A stretch of DNA of 64,000 nucleotides from Steroidobacter denitrificans (GTDB lineage Bacteria; Pseudomonadota; Gammaproteobacteria; Steroidobacterales; Steroidobacteraceae), in the NCBI RefSeq assembly GCF_001579945.1, contig NZ_CP011971.1, positions 496,001 to 560,000 on the forward strand, given 5' to 3'. Made by a program: the position numbers and the translations under genes. The notes beneath the pieces were generated by a model that was not told where the DNA came from, made no database searches, and saw only the letters and a program-made list of their open reading frames with translations. Position 1 is the first letter of the stretch. Each line of letters starts with the position of its first letter. Positions 1-8,671 of the stretch are shown here, one piece after another.

Positions 1-426
1 TGCCCAACGGAGTTGGGCGACGTCGCGGATCTATACCCGGAGTTCAAGAAGCTGGGCGTGGAAGTGTACAGCGTGTCCACCGATACGCATTTCACCCACA
101 AGGCATGGCATGACACTTCCGAGACGATCAAGAAGATCCAGTATCCGATGCTCGGCGACCCTACTCACGTGATCAGCCGGAATTTCGATGTACTGGTCGA
201 GGACTCCGGTGTGGCATTGAGGGGGACGTTCCTGGTCAATCCGGAAGGTCAGATCAAGATCGCGGAGATTCATGACCTGGGTATCGGCCGCGATGCTCGC
301 GAACTGCTGCGCAAGGTGCAGGCCGCCCAATATGTGGCGGAGCATCCGAACGAGGTCTGTCCGGCGAAGTGGAAGCCCGGCGAAAAGACACTGGAGCCTT
401 CGCTGGACTTGGTCGGCAAGATCTAA
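1..426 (+). CDS. ahpC: Peroxiredoxin AhpC (5'-truncated by window edge)
   Basis: Typical 2-Cys peroxiredoxin that reduces H2O2 and organic hydroperoxides in the cytoplasm and is re-reduced by AhpF. The reading frame is open from base 1 and the first codons read CPTELGD, the peroxidatic-cysteine motif (VCPTE), so about 46 N-terminal residues lie outside the window. The resolving cysteine is in NEVCPAKW, 119 residues after the first Cys, the same spacing as Cys47 to Cys166 of Escherichia coli AhpC. The protein ends normally at TAA. ahpF follows 237 bp downstream, the usual partner. A TTG inside the CPTEL motif is not a real start. Confidence 0.95.
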   Translation, partial: CPTELGDVADLYPEFKKLGVEVYSVSTDTHFTHKAWHDTSETIKKIQYPMLGDPTHVISRNFDVLVEDSGVALRGTFLVNPEGQIKIAEIHDLGIGRDARELLRKVQAAQYVAEHPNEVCPAKWKPGEKTLEPSLDLVGKI

Positions 427-434
427 GCAGACGG

Positions 435-459
435 GATCCAGGCCGGCAGGGCCTGGGTC
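435..459. other. GC-rich hairpin between ahpC and ahpF
   Basis: Ten base pairs (one G-U) can form between GATCCAGGCC and GGCCTGGGTC around a 5-nt loop, 9 nt after the ahpC stop. No T-run follows, so it is not a clear intrinsic terminator. It could stabilise the ahpC message or damp read-through into ahpF, since AhpC is normally made in excess over AhpF. More GGCC/GCCGG inverted repeats follow up to about 530. Confidence 0.35.
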
Positions 460-663
460 GAGCGGCATGGGTGAGCGGCCGGCGGCCATCGAGCCGGCCG
501 GCCGGTATGCCGGATCGGACCGGTGCGGTCGTGCCGCGCGGCTGAACCGTTTGAATCATCCAGTCCGACTTCCATCCATCGACGACTGTTCCAATGGCGC
601 GGTAGTTCGGCGCACGACACCGCCTACCGCCGATGTGATACCCGTGCGGGAGGAGAAGCATTC

Positions 664-2244
664 ATGCTCGAAGCGAATCTAAAACAACAGCTGAAAACCT
701 ACCTGGAGCGTATCACGCAGCCCATCGAGCTTCTGGCATCGCTGAATGACAGCGATCAGTCGCGTGAAATGCTGCAGCTCCTGGAGGAAATCACGTCCTT
801 GTCGGCGATGATTACATTGCAGCGTACCGACGATGAACAGCGCAAGCCGTCGTTCGCGGTCCGGCGTGCCGGCTCGGATATGAAGTTGTGCTTCGCAGGC
901 ATGCCGATGGGGCATGAATTCACCTCGCTGATCCTGGCGCTGTTGCAGGCGGGCGGACACCCGCCCAAGGTCGAGGAAAGCGTCATCGAACAGATCAAGG
1001 CACTCGAAGGAGAACTCGATTTTGAAGTCTTCATTTCCCTGAGCTGCCAGAATTGTCCGGACGTCGTACAGGCATTGAATCTCATGGCAGTGCTGAATCC
1101 ACGCGTTCGCTGCGTGATGATCGACGGCGCGTTATTCCAGCAGGAAGTCGAGGCGCGCCAGATCATGGCCGTGCCGATGATCTATCTAAACGGGCGGAAG
1201 TTCGGCCAGGGTCGCATGACGATCGACGAGATTCTTGCCAAGCTGGATGTGAATGCCGATGCACGCCAGGCGGCGCGGATCGATGCCAAGGAAGCATTCG
1301 ATGTGCTGGTCGTCGGCGGCGGTCCCGGCGGTGCGGCAGCAGCCGTGTACGCGGCGCGCAAGGGGATTCGTACGGGCCTGGTGGCCGAACGTTTCGGCGG
1401 TCAGGTACTCGATACGCTGGCCATCGAAAATTTTATCTCGGTGCCGTATACGGAAGGCCCGAAGCTGGCGATGGCGCTCGAGGAGCATGTCAAGCGCTAC
1501 GATGTGGATGTGATGAATCTGCAGACGGCCCAAGGTCTCACGCCCGCCGGAGACGATGGCCTGATCACGGTAACGTTGGCAAACGGAGCGGCCTTGCGCA
1601 GCCGCACGGTCGTGCTTGCGACCGGCGCGCGTTGGCGCTCGATGAACGTGCCGGGCGAGCAGGAGTATCGCGGCCGCGGCGTGGCCTACTGTCCCCACTG
1701 CGATGGCCCGCTGTTCAAGGGCAAGCGTGTCGCGGTGATCGGCGGCGGAAACTCCGGCGTGGAAGCAGCCATCGATCTGGCTGGAATCGTCACCCAGGTG
1801 ACCTTGATCGAATTTGACGGCCAGTTGCGCGCCGATGAAGTGCTGCAGCGCAAGCTGCGCAGCCTGTCCAACGTGCGTGTGATCGTGTCGGCGCAAACGA
1901 CGGAGGTGCACGGCGCCCAAGGAAAGGTTTCCGGATTGTCCTACCGTGATCGAGGTTCGGATCAGATTCATCGCTTGGAGTTGGAGGGCGTATTCGTACA
2001 AATCGGCTTGCTGCCCAACACCGACTGGCTCAAAGGTACGCTTGCACTGAGCGAACGTGGCGAGATCGAGATCGATGCGCGTGGCCAGACCTCCTTGCCG
2101 GGCGTCTTTGCCGCGGGTGATGCGACGACGACTCCGTACAAGCAGATCGTCATTGCCATGGGTGAGGGGTCCAAAGCGGCGCTGAGTGCCTTCGACCACC
2201 TGATCCGTACCTCGGCGCCGGCATCCAAGGCGGATGCAGCCTGA
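664..2244 (+). CDS. ahpF: Alkyl hydroperoxide reductase subunit F
   Basis: NADH-dependent flavoprotein disulfide reductase that recycles AhpC. The start ATG at 664 follows a GGAGGAG Shine-Dalgarno sequence; the frame is open further upstream but that extension is not AhpF-like. The 526-residue product matches the family length (about 520). The N-terminal double-thioredoxin domain carries CQNC at residues 128-131, where E. coli has Cys129/Cys132. The FAD fold starts at about residue 215 ([12 protein letters not shown]), and the TrxR-like redox pair CPHC lies near 345. A second [10 protein letters not shown] motif binds NADH. It follows ahpC; no oxyR is visible in the window. Confidence 0.96.
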   Translation: MLEANLKQQLKTYLERITQPIELLASLNDSDQSREMLQLLEEITSLSAMITLQRTDDEQRKPSFAVRRAGSDMKLCFAGMPMGHEFTSLILALLQAGGHPPKVEESVIEQIKALEGELDFEVFISLSCQNCPDVVQALNLMAVLNPRVRCVMIDGALFQQEVEARQIMAVPMIYLNGRKFGQGRMTIDEILAKLDVNADARQAARIDAKEAFDVLVVGGGPGGAAAAVYAARKGIRTGLVAERFGGQVLDTLAIENFISVPYTEGPKLAMALEEHVKRYDVDVMNLQTAQGLTPAGDDGLITVTLANGAALRSRTVVLATGARWRSMNVPGEQEYRGRGVAYCPHCDGPLFKGKRVAVIGGGNSGVEAAIDLAGIVTQVTLIEFDGQLRADEVLQRKLRSLSNVRVIVSAQTTEVHGAQGKVSGLSYRDRGSDQIHRLELEGVFVQIGLLPNTDWLKGTLALSERGEIEIDARGQTSLPGVFAAGDATTTPYKQIVIAMGEGSKAALSAFDHLIRTSAPASKADAA

Positions 2245-2493
2245 AAGATTTCCTCGGCGGTGGCGATGACCGGGGCGGTAGCGAGGCAGCCGGTGGCGTC
2301 GAGCGTCAGCCGGGGTTCGGGATTCCGGTGCAATGAGTCGATCGGCTAGACTTGGATGCCTCGCCGCTGAATATGCGGGCGAGGCTGTCCGACGGCCGGA
2401 CGGGAAGTGCCACGGCAGAGCTTCGACCGTGGTCGAACAAGGCACGAAGGCGGCTTTGAGCCGATCCTTCTGAACCAAGCGCTGGGCCAATCG

Positions 2494-3303
2494 ATGCGTA
2501 CACTCTGTCTGCTGCTGATCCTGGCCAATGCGTTGTACTTCATCTGGTCCCAGGTACTGGATGTTCCTGTCGGCGGCCTCGAGCGTGGCCCGGGGACGAG
2601 AGCCGTGCCGCCGCCGCGGATCGTACTGGCGCGCGAGGCGATGGCCGATTCAGCAGCGGGTATTTCCGAGGCCGACGGTCGGTCTGAGATCCGGCCCGAG
2701 GTTCGTGATGCCGCCGGGGGTGAATCGGAGCAGCAGGTGTCGGAGACGGTGCGGGCACCGGTCGTGCAGCCGCCGGGCGGGCCGTCCTCCTCGCCGCCGG
2801 AGAGGCTGGGCCGGCACGATACCCCGGCGTGTACGACCATCGGCCCCTTTGCGGATCTTCCCCAGGCATCCCAGGCACAAGCTGCGCTGAGGAGCGCGGG
2901 TTTTCATCCGCGGCAGCGACTGGAGGAGGGTGATCTGTGGGTGGGTTACTGGGTGAGCATCCAGGGTTTTTCCGACCGGAAGGCGGCCGAGAGCGCACTC
3001 GAAATCCTCACGGCGAATGCCGTGACTGATGTCTACATCATGCCGGGCTCGGACACAGCCGTCTCGAACGCACTGTCGCTGGGGGTGTTTTCGGATTATC
3101 AGCGCGCACGGCGGCGGGTGGAGGAAATTCGCGCCCTGGGCCTGGAGCCACGCATCGAGGATCGCAGGCGCGGCGGTACCGTCTACTGGCTGGACGTCGA
3201 TCTTTCCGGGCCGGATCAGCGTATCGACAGCAGCATATTCCAGACCGATCCGGGCAAGATCACGCGGCTGGAAATGGCTGCCTGCCCGCCCGGAGGGGAG
3301 TAA
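2494..3303 (+). CDS. SPOR-domain protein, membrane-anchored
   Basis: Predicted inner-membrane protein of 269 residues. The ATG at 2494 begins MRTLCLLLILANALYFIWSQ, a single N-terminal transmembrane anchor; the frame is open upstream but that extension looks non-coding. A long Pro/Glu-rich linker (about residues 30-135) leads to a C-terminal region with the alternating pattern of SPOR repeats (TIGPFADLPQASQAQAALRS, then SLGVFSDYQRARRRVEEI). SPOR domains bind denuded peptidoglycan glycan at the septum, so a role in envelope or division is likely. It is convergent with yceI. I could not assign a specific name such as DedD or DamX. Confidence 0.75.
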   Translation: MRTLCLLLILANALYFIWSQVLDVPVGGLERGPGTRAVPPPRIVLAREAMADSAAGISEADGRSEIRPEVRDAAGGESEQQVSETVRAPVVQPPGGPSSSPPERLGRHDTPACTTIGPFADLPQASQAQAALRSAGFHPRQRLEEGDLWVGYWVSIQGFSDRKAAESALEILTANAVTDVYIMPGSDTAVSNALSLGVFSDYQRARRRVEEIRALGLEPRIEDRRRGGTVYWLDVDLSGPDQRIDSSIFQTDPGKITRLEMAACPPGGE

Positions 3304-3373
3304 GAACTCCGTCATCCTCCGGCGGGCGGATTGCGGCAGCGGCACCGCCTCCATGCGGGCCGCCGCTTCGAAC

Positions 3374-3973
3374 TTACTTCGCTTCGTCGTCGCGAATCGC
3401 TTCGACCTGGATCTGCAGGATGGTCTCCATCTTGAAGCCATAGGCCTTGCCGTAATCGACCCCGAAGGTGTCGCGATCGAAGCTGGCCGACGCATCGGCA
3501 CCGCAGACTTCCCTGCCCGATATCGGGCTGGACTTGCACAGGAAGCTGTTGATCGTCAGTTCCAGAGGTTTCGACACGCCCTTGAGCGTGAGGATGCCGT
3601 CTACCCGGGTGGGAGCGCCATCCTTGAAGTCTTTCAGCGTACCCTTGTAGATCGCGGTAGGAAAACTGGCGACATCGAAGATATCGCCGCTTTTGGCATG
3701 CTCGTTTAGCTTGTCGTGGCCGAAGTCGATGCTGCCGATATCGACCGTTACTTCCAAAGTTCCACCTGCCGTTTGTCGGTCGAGCAAGATGAAGCCCGAG
3801 GAGCGATTGAATTTACCGCGCCAATTGGACAGTCCGCCCATATGATCCGCCTGGAAGCTCGGATAGGTGTGATCGGGATCGATCGTGTAGCGCGCCGGAG
3901 CGGCGAGCGCGATACTGGCGCCCAGCGCTACTGCAGTTCCGAGCGCCATGCGGATCAGAGACGTGTTTTTCAT
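3374..3973 (-). CDS. YceI-family periplasmic protein
   Basis: 199 residues with a clear signal peptide (MKNTSLIRMALGTAVALGAS, cleavage near ALAAPA). The mature protein starts YTIDPDHTYPSFQADHMGG and contains GKFNRSSGFILLD and the VDGILTLKGVSKPLEL segment typical of the YceI lipocalin-like fold (PF04264), which binds polyisoprenoid or other lipophilic ligands in the periplasm. Two cysteines in FLCKSSPISGREVCGADA may form a disulfide. Length is normal (about 190). It is divergent from the MFS gene, with two hairpins in the gap. The substrate is unknown. Confidence 0.9.
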   Translation of the reverse strand: MKNTSLIRMALGTAVALGASIALAAPARYTIDPDHTYPSFQADHMGGLSNWRGKFNRSSGFILLDRQTAGGTLEVTVDIGSIDFGHDKLNEHAKSGDIFDVASFPTAIYKGTLKDFKDGAPTRVDGILTLKGVSKPLELTINSFLCKSSPISGREVCGADASASFDRDTFGVDYGKAYGFKMETILQIQVEAIRDDEAK

Positions 3974-4088
3974 CAGGTGCTCCAGCAGTGGATGGCGGGA
4001 TGCGCCGTCGGCATCCCGTAGTATTCAATCCAGTGTTATTGGACCCAGTGTCATTGGCATCAGGTGGAGCGGTCAATGGTCGCAAAAA

Positions 4089-4137
4089 AATCGAAAAAAA
4101 CCTATGCCTATGAAAGCAAGCATCGGTTTTTTCGATT
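4089..4137. promoter_or_regulatory. Long A/T hairpin in the yceI-MFS divergent gap
   Basis: AATCGAAAAAAACC (4089-4102) pairs with GGTTTTTTCGATT (4125-4137), 13 bp with one bulged A around a 22-nt loop. Its A-tract/T-tract arms look like a bidirectional terminator but it lies between divergent genes, where none is expected. The loop and right arm also encode a possible 11-codon ORF (ATG 4104, stop 4139) without a visible ribosome site. Confidence 0.4.
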
Positions 4138-4158
4138 AGCCCGGACCCCGGTGCTTTG

Positions 4159-4178
4159 AAGGCGCCGGCAGGCGCCTT
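4159..4178. promoter_or_regulatory. Perfect 8-bp GC hairpin in the MFS leader
   Basis: AAGGCGCC, loop GGCA, GGCGCCTT forms a perfect stem ending 27 nt before the MFS start codon. No T-run follows, so termination is unlikely. If transcription starts upstream it would sit in the 5' leader. It is listed as a structure only; no known riboswitch class was recognised. Confidence 0.4.
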
Positions 4179-4205
4179 GCATGTTAGTGAAACGGATCTT
4201 TTTCG

Positions 4206-5870
4206 ATGGCTCAGGCAAGCTTTGACTTCATGAACCCCGCGGAACGGCCTTCGGCCTTGTCGCCTCTGAGCTACCGTATCTTCCGTAGAGTCTGGATCGC
4301 GAGCATGTCATCCAATTTGGGCGGCCTGATCCAGTCCGTGGGCGCCGCCTGGTTGATGACCTCGATCGCTGCGACAGCGGATATGGTGGCACTGGTCCAG
4401 GCGTCCGTGACCTTGCCGATCATGCTGTTGTCGCTGGTGGCAGGCGCGATGGCCGATAATCTCGACCGGCGCACCGTCATGCTCGGCGCACAGATCTTCA
4501 TGTTCCTGGTTTCGATCGTACTGGCGGTCTGCGCCTGGCTGGATCTGATCACGCCCTGGCTGTTGCTCATGTTCACCTTTCTGATCGGGTGCGGCACCGC
4601 GTTCAATGCGCCGGCCTGGCAAGCCTCGGTGGGTGACATGGTCCCGCGCATGGAACTACCCGGAGCGGTGGCCTTGAACAGCATGGGCTACAACATCGCC
4701 CGCAGCGCGGGCCCGGCCCTGGGCGGAGCCATCGTTGCCGTAGCAGGGGTTGCCATGGCGTTCGGTTTGAACGCGATCAGCTATGTGCCGCTCATCGTGG
4801 TGCTGTTTCGCTGGCAGCCGCCGCCTGATCCTCGGATCCTGCCGCGCGAAACATTGGGCGCCGCCATGGCAGCGGGGGCTCGCTACGTGGCAATGTCGCC
4901 TGCCTTGCGTGTGGTGCTGTTGCGCAGCGCGGTGTTTTGCGTCGGGGCCGGCGCGGTCGTGGCGCTGATGCCGCTTATTGCCAAGGAACAGGTGGCGGGC
5001 GGACCAATCATTTACGGCCTGTTGCTGGGTGCTTTCGGCGTGGGTGCCGTCTTGGGAGCCATGGCCAGCGCACGCCTGCGTGAGGTGCTCTCGACCGAGG
5101 CCATCGTGCGCTGGTCCTGCGTCGGTTTCGCCGTGGCGACGGCGGTTGCCGGCTTGAGCAACTCTCTGACGGCGACGATCATGGCGATGCTGCTGGGCGG
5201 AGCGGGCTGGGTGTTGGCGTTGTCCACGTTCAACGTGACGGTGCAGATGTCGACGCCACGCTGGGTCGTCGGGCGGTCGTTGTCCTTGTATCAGATGGCG
5301 GCATTCGGCGGCCTGGCGGCAGGCAGTTGGCTCTGGGGTGTCGTGGCGGCGGCCGGGAGCGTCAGGACCGCGTTGCTGCTGGCGGTCGGTGTCGTGCTTA
5401 CTTGTGCGCTGCTCGGCCGCTGGCGTCCGCTGGCGCAGGCCGAGAATATCGATCTGGAGCCGTTGCACGAATGGCAAGAGCCCGATACGGTCGTATCGGT
5501 CGAGTCGCGCACCGGACCGGTGGTGATTACGATCGAGTATCTTATCCGTGAGGAAGACATCCTGGAGTTTCTGGCGGCGATGGCGGAGCGGCGCCGGATC
5601 CGGCGCCGCGACGGAGCGCGAAACTGGCGGCTGCTGCGTGATCTGGGTGATCGGCAGATCTGGGTGGAACGCTACGAGACGGCGACCTGGCTGGACTATC
5701 TACGCCACAACACACGTCTGACCCGGGACGATGCCATCGTCCCCGAACGAGTACGTGCCCTGCATATCGGTCCTGAGCCGCCGCGTGTGCGCCGGATGAT
5801 CGAACGGCAGACCAGCACGCTGCCGATGGAGCATGCGCCGGGCGGGCGTGAACTGGTGGAACTCCCCTGA
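4206..5870 (+). CDS. MFS transporter, EntS-like (PF05977 type)
   Basis: 554-residue major facilitator. About 12 hydrophobic helices span residues 25-410, with the family motif AMADNLDRRTVML after helix 2 (the MFS G-x-x-x-D-R-x-G/R loop variant). The last ~130 residues form a soluble domain (from VVSVESRTGPVVITIEY), which marks the PF05977 group that includes the enterobactin exporter EntS. Function is probably export of a small molecule; siderophore export is possible because the next gene is a Fur-boxed TonB, but no siderophore biosynthesis genes are in view. Start ATG 4206 has only a weak upstream site. Confidence 0.85.
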   Translation: MAQASFDFMNPAERPSALSPLSYRIFRRVWIASMSSNLGGLIQSVGAAWLMTSIAATADMVALVQASVTLPIMLLSLVAGAMADNLDRRTVMLGAQIFMFLVSIVLAVCAWLDLITPWLLLMFTFLIGCGTAFNAPAWQASVGDMVPRMELPGAVALNSMGYNIARSAGPALGGAIVAVAGVAMAFGLNAISYVPLIVVLFRWQPPPDPRILPRETLGAAMAAGARYVAMSPALRVVLLRSAVFCVGAGAVVALMPLIAKEQVAGGPIIYGLLLGAFGVGAVLGAMASARLREVLSTEAIVRWSCVGFAVATAVAGLSNSLTATIMAMLLGGAGWVLALSTFNVTVQMSTPRWVVGRSLSLYQMAAFGGLAAGSWLWGVVAAAGSVRTALLLAVGVVLTCALLGRWRPLAQAENIDLEPLHEWQEPDTVVSVESRTGPVVITIEYLIREEDILEFLAAMAERRRIRRRDGARNWRLLRDLGDRQIWVERYETATWLDYLRHNTRLTRDDAIVPERVRALHIGPEPPRVRRMIERQTSTLPMEHAPGGRELVELP

Positions 5871-5959
5871 GTCTGTTCCGCCAGGGGCATCCGGATCCCG
5901 GCTGAACCTCGGCAGCGCCCAGCCGCTCGAATCATGAGTTTCGACTTGATAGAGTTAGT

Positions 5960-5978
5960 GAGAATTATTATCATTAAC
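5960..5978. promoter_or_regulatory. Fur box upstream of tonB
   Basis: The 19-mer GAGAATTATTATCATTAAC matches the palindromic Fur consensus GATAATGATTATCATTATC at 16 of 19 positions. It lies 70 bp before the tonB ATG at 6049 in an otherwise GC-rich region and is AT-rich enough to contain the promoter. Iron repression of the tonB gene is inferred. Confidence 0.8.
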
Positions 5979-6048
5979 TAAATTTGCGTGGTGTCGATAC
6001 CTTCGATACCGGTCCGTAACACACCTGCCGCCTCGATACGAATCTTCG

Positions 6049-6918
6049 ATGCAGAACAAGTCCAGCAGCCTGAATGCCCTTTCAAAGGCATATCTATTTC
6101 TAGGCCTGCCTGGCTTGGGAATGCGCCGACCATTCACTACTGCGCTGGTGGCAGGTGGCGATGTGGTACTAGAACCTGCCGGAGCGGGTGTACCCATGGG
6201 GCGCCTGGAGTTGCCGGCCTTCGATACACGGCCGGAGCAGGACGGAGCCTTTCGCGTTCCCTCGGCACGATTGCAGCATGTTCATCGTGGAATCCGTGAC
6301 GCCTGGGATCGCCTGGGTTCACGCGCCGTACCCCTGTCGATCGTCCTGTGCATGCATGCCTTGTGTGCCGCGGTGCTGTTGACCAGCTCGATCCACACAA
6401 AAAATACGCCGCCGACCGCGCCGATTCAGGCGCGGATGATTCTGGAATCGCGCCCCGTGCAGCCGGTATTACCGCCACCGGCGGTTACCCTGCCGGAACA
6501 AACAATCGATGTACAGCCGCCGTCCCCGATACTCGTGGAACACACGCCCGTTCCGTCGAAAGCCATCTCTGTACCCGTCATCGTGCCGAATAATGTGCCG
6601 AGCGCCGCACCGCTTGCCGCATCTCCGGCACCGGTGACATTGCCGCGATTCGACGCGGACTACTTGAGCAATCCTACGCCGGCTTATCCGGCAGTGTCGC
6701 GTCGTCTACGGGAGGAAGGCACGGTTGTGCTGCGGGTGCTGGTCAGGAAAAACGGTGAGGCTGCGCAAGTGTTCATCGGACAAAGCAGCGGTTTTGCGCG
6801 CCTGGATCGGTCAGCGCGTGACACGGTGACTCATTGGCGCTTCGTGCCGGCGCGCGATGCCGACGGCCCCGTCGATGAATGGGTGCTGGTGCCGATCGAA
6901 TTTTCGCTGCGGCGTTGA
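6049..6918 (+). CDS. tonB: TonB-family energy transducer
   Basis: Couples the proton-motive force of ExbBD to outer-membrane TonB-dependent receptors; two such receptors lie at 12.6 and 18.5 kb. The sequence has one membrane anchor (about residues 97-115, VLCMHALCAAVLLTSS), a periplasm-spanning Pro-rich region (PPPAVTLPEQ to about 200), and the TonB C-terminal domain (YLSNPTPAYPAVSRRLREEG, ending VLVPIEFSLRR). The ~95 residues before the anchor are unusually long; an alternative start at ATG 6196, behind GGAG, would shorten them by 49. No exbB or exbD adjoins it. A Fur box precedes it. Confidence 0.88.
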   Translation: MQNKSSSLNALSKAYLFLGLPGLGMRRPFTTALVAGGDVVLEPAGAGVPMGRLELPAFDTRPEQDGAFRVPSARLQHVHRGIRDAWDRLGSRAVPLSIVLCMHALCAAVLLTSSIHTKNTPPTAPIQARMILESRPVQPVLPPPAVTLPEQTIDVQPPSPILVEHTPVPSKAISVPVIVPNNVPSAAPLAASPAPVTLPRFDADYLSNPTPAYPAVSRRLREEGTVVLRVLVRKNGEAAQVFIGQSSGFARLDRSARDTVTHWRFVPARDADGPVDEWVLVPIEFSLRR

Positions 6919-6959
6919 CACCAGGGGCCGATCGGTGCGGGCTTCGGTCGATGCAAGAT

Positions 6960-7393
6960 CGGGTCTTAGCGCAGGCGTTCACGGCGGCGCTGGCAAACAA
7001 CGACAGCAGATCGCGCCGCTCCCGCATGCCGAGTTTGGTCAGGCGCGTACCTGCAGCATTTGGGGCAGTGCGGTGCGCCAACTGCCCTGCACGACGTTGG
7101 GGGGTGTGCGCAGCACCATTCGAACAACGACACCTGCTGTCCTCGCTGGGAGCCGATGAATCGGGCGATGCGCGCCAGTCCGGCCAGTTCCTCCTCGAAC
7201 ATAACCTCGAGCGGTGTGCGTCCTCCACTTCGTTGACCCGGCGAGGATCATCTTCCATGATGGCAAGCGCGCCCATTTTTCGACGCGGAAGCGCCGATCC
7301 GAGTAGCGATGGACCAGACTTGACAACGTCCTGGATGAACGTCTCGATCATCCGCAAACGTCGACTCCGTGCCGCATCCGTCTGGTGTATCAA
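6960..7393 (-). pseudogene. Possible decayed regulator gene, frameshifted
   Basis: A 495-bp gap (6919-7413) has no intact gene. On the minus strand protein-like stretches appear in three frames in order: MIETFIQDVVKSGPSLLGSA (near 7350), EVMFEEELAGLARIARFIGS (near 7200), then TRLTKLGMRERRDLLSLFAS (near 7030). The last resembles the end of a LuxR-type helix-turn-helix (typically ...KLGLRSRxxL). Together they suggest a gene broken by several frameshifts, but chance ORFs in GC-rich DNA are a real alternative. I do not claim a family with confidence. Confidence 0.25.
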
Positions 7394-7413
7394 CGAACCT
7401 GGAAGTCAGAGCA

Positions 7414-8523
7414 ATGAGCAATGGTCGTTTCGGTGTCGGCATCGTCGGGTTGCAGCCGGGCAGGAGTTGGGCAGCGCTCGCTCATGTACCGGCGTTGCGC
7501 GCGCTGGCAAGCGACTTCGAGATCGTCGGTGTTGCCAATACCAGTCTGGTCAGCGCACAGGCGGCCGCTGCGGCCTGTGGTCTGTCTCGTGCCTTCGCCG
7601 ATGTGGCGGAACTGGTAGCCTGCCCCGACGTGGACATCGTCGCCGTCACGGTGAAAGTGCCGCATCACTTCGAGATCGTGAAGGCGGCGATCGCGGCCGG
7701 CAAGCATGTTTACTGTGAGTGGCCGCTGGGCAATGGTCTGGCGGAGGCGCAGCAGCTGGCTACGCTGGCGACGCGCAAGGGTGTGCTGGGCGTGATCGGA
7801 ACACAGGCTCGTGTTGCACCCGAAATCGAATATCTACGCCGGCTCATCGACGAGGATTTCATCGGTGAGGTGCTGTCGACCACGCTCCTGGGCTGGGGAG
7901 AGGGCTGGGGTGCCACGATTCCGCACAAGGCGACGTATGCTTATCTGCTCGATCGCGCCAATGGCGCGACGATGTTGACGATTCCGCTGGGACACACTTT
8001 GGCGGCACTGCGCGACGTACTTGGCGACATCGTCGAGCTATCGGCCATCCTGGCGAACCGGCGCACTGCGGTATTCGCTGCCGATACCGGGGAAATGCTG
8101 CCGATGACGGCACATGATCAGGCGGTGATAGGCGGTCGGCTGGAGAACGGCGCACCCCTGGCCATTCACTATCGCGGCGGAATGCCTCGAGGTGAAGGTT
8201 TGATCTGGATGATCAACGGCGCCAAAGGCGATATACGCGTGACTGGTGCCCAGGGGCATTCGCAATTGACGCAACTCTTCCTGGAAAGCATCCAGGAAGG
8301 CGGGCGAGCCTGGTGCCCTCTGGAAGTACCTGGGTCGTACCGTGAGGACTGGCCGAACGACGCCGTTTCCGGCAACGTCGCCCGCGTATACGCCAGGATG
8401 GCAGCGGACCTGCGCAGCGGATCGCGCACCGCGCCGAGCTTCGACGATGCGGTACGCCTGCATGAACTACTGGCGGCGATCGAGGCTGCGGCGGAACATG
8501 GCCAGCGCGTGATGCTGAAATAG
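7414..8523 (+). CDS. Gfo/Idh/MocA-family oxidoreductase (Gal80-like)
   Basis: 369-residue NAD(P)-dependent sugar or polyol dehydrogenase-type protein. The ATG at 7414 follows GGAAG at 8-nt spacing. The N-terminal Rossmann segment reads VGIVGLQPGRSWAALAHVPA, the form seen in Gal80-like members rather than the usual GxGxxG. The EKP-type catalytic motif is altered: HVYCEWPLG occupies the place of the usual EKP, so the usual lysine is absent. This matches the Gal80-like subgroup, whose catalytic status is often unclear. Substrate cannot be inferred. It is convergent with the SLC13 permease. Confidence 0.82.
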   Translation: MSNGRFGVGIVGLQPGRSWAALAHVPALRALASDFEIVGVANTSLVSAQAAAAACGLSRAFADVAELVACPDVDIVAVTVKVPHHFEIVKAAIAAGKHVYCEWPLGNGLAEAQQLATLATRKGVLGVIGTQARVAPEIEYLRRLIDEDFIGEVLSTTLLGWGEGWGATIPHKATYAYLLDRANGATMLTIPLGHTLAALRDVLGDIVELSAILANRRTAVFAADTGEMLPMTAHDQAVIGGRLENGAPLAIHYRGGMPRGEGLIWMINGAKGDIRVTGAQGHSQLTQLFLESIQEGGRAWCPLEVPGSYREDWPNDAVSGNVARVYARMAADLRSGSRTAPSFDDAVRLHELLAAIEAAAEHGQRVMLK

Positions 8524-8620
8524 ATCAAAGACCAGGAACGGAGCAGGAAGAAGCAGCGGCCCGGAGAAATGCCGGTTGTACCGGCCACCGGATGCTGCAG
8601 CAGGCATCCAGCAGTCCCAG

Positions 8621-8650
8621 AACAAGCAATCGCGGAACAAGCAATCTCGG
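8621..8650. repeat. Tandem 15-bp repeat, two copies
   Basis: AACAAGCAATCGCGG is followed directly by AACAAGCAATCTCGG, one mismatch. It lies in the convergent gap between the oxidoreductase and the SLC13 permease. It may be a replication-slippage product; no function is suggested. Confidence 0.6.
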
Positions 8651-8671
8651 AAATAGAGGCATCGTGCTGCC

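Noticed and set aside
1186-2490. Long minus-strand open frame (434 codons) opposite ahpF
   Set aside because: Antisense shadow of GC-rich ahpF coding; composition is Arg/His-rich with no recognisable domain.
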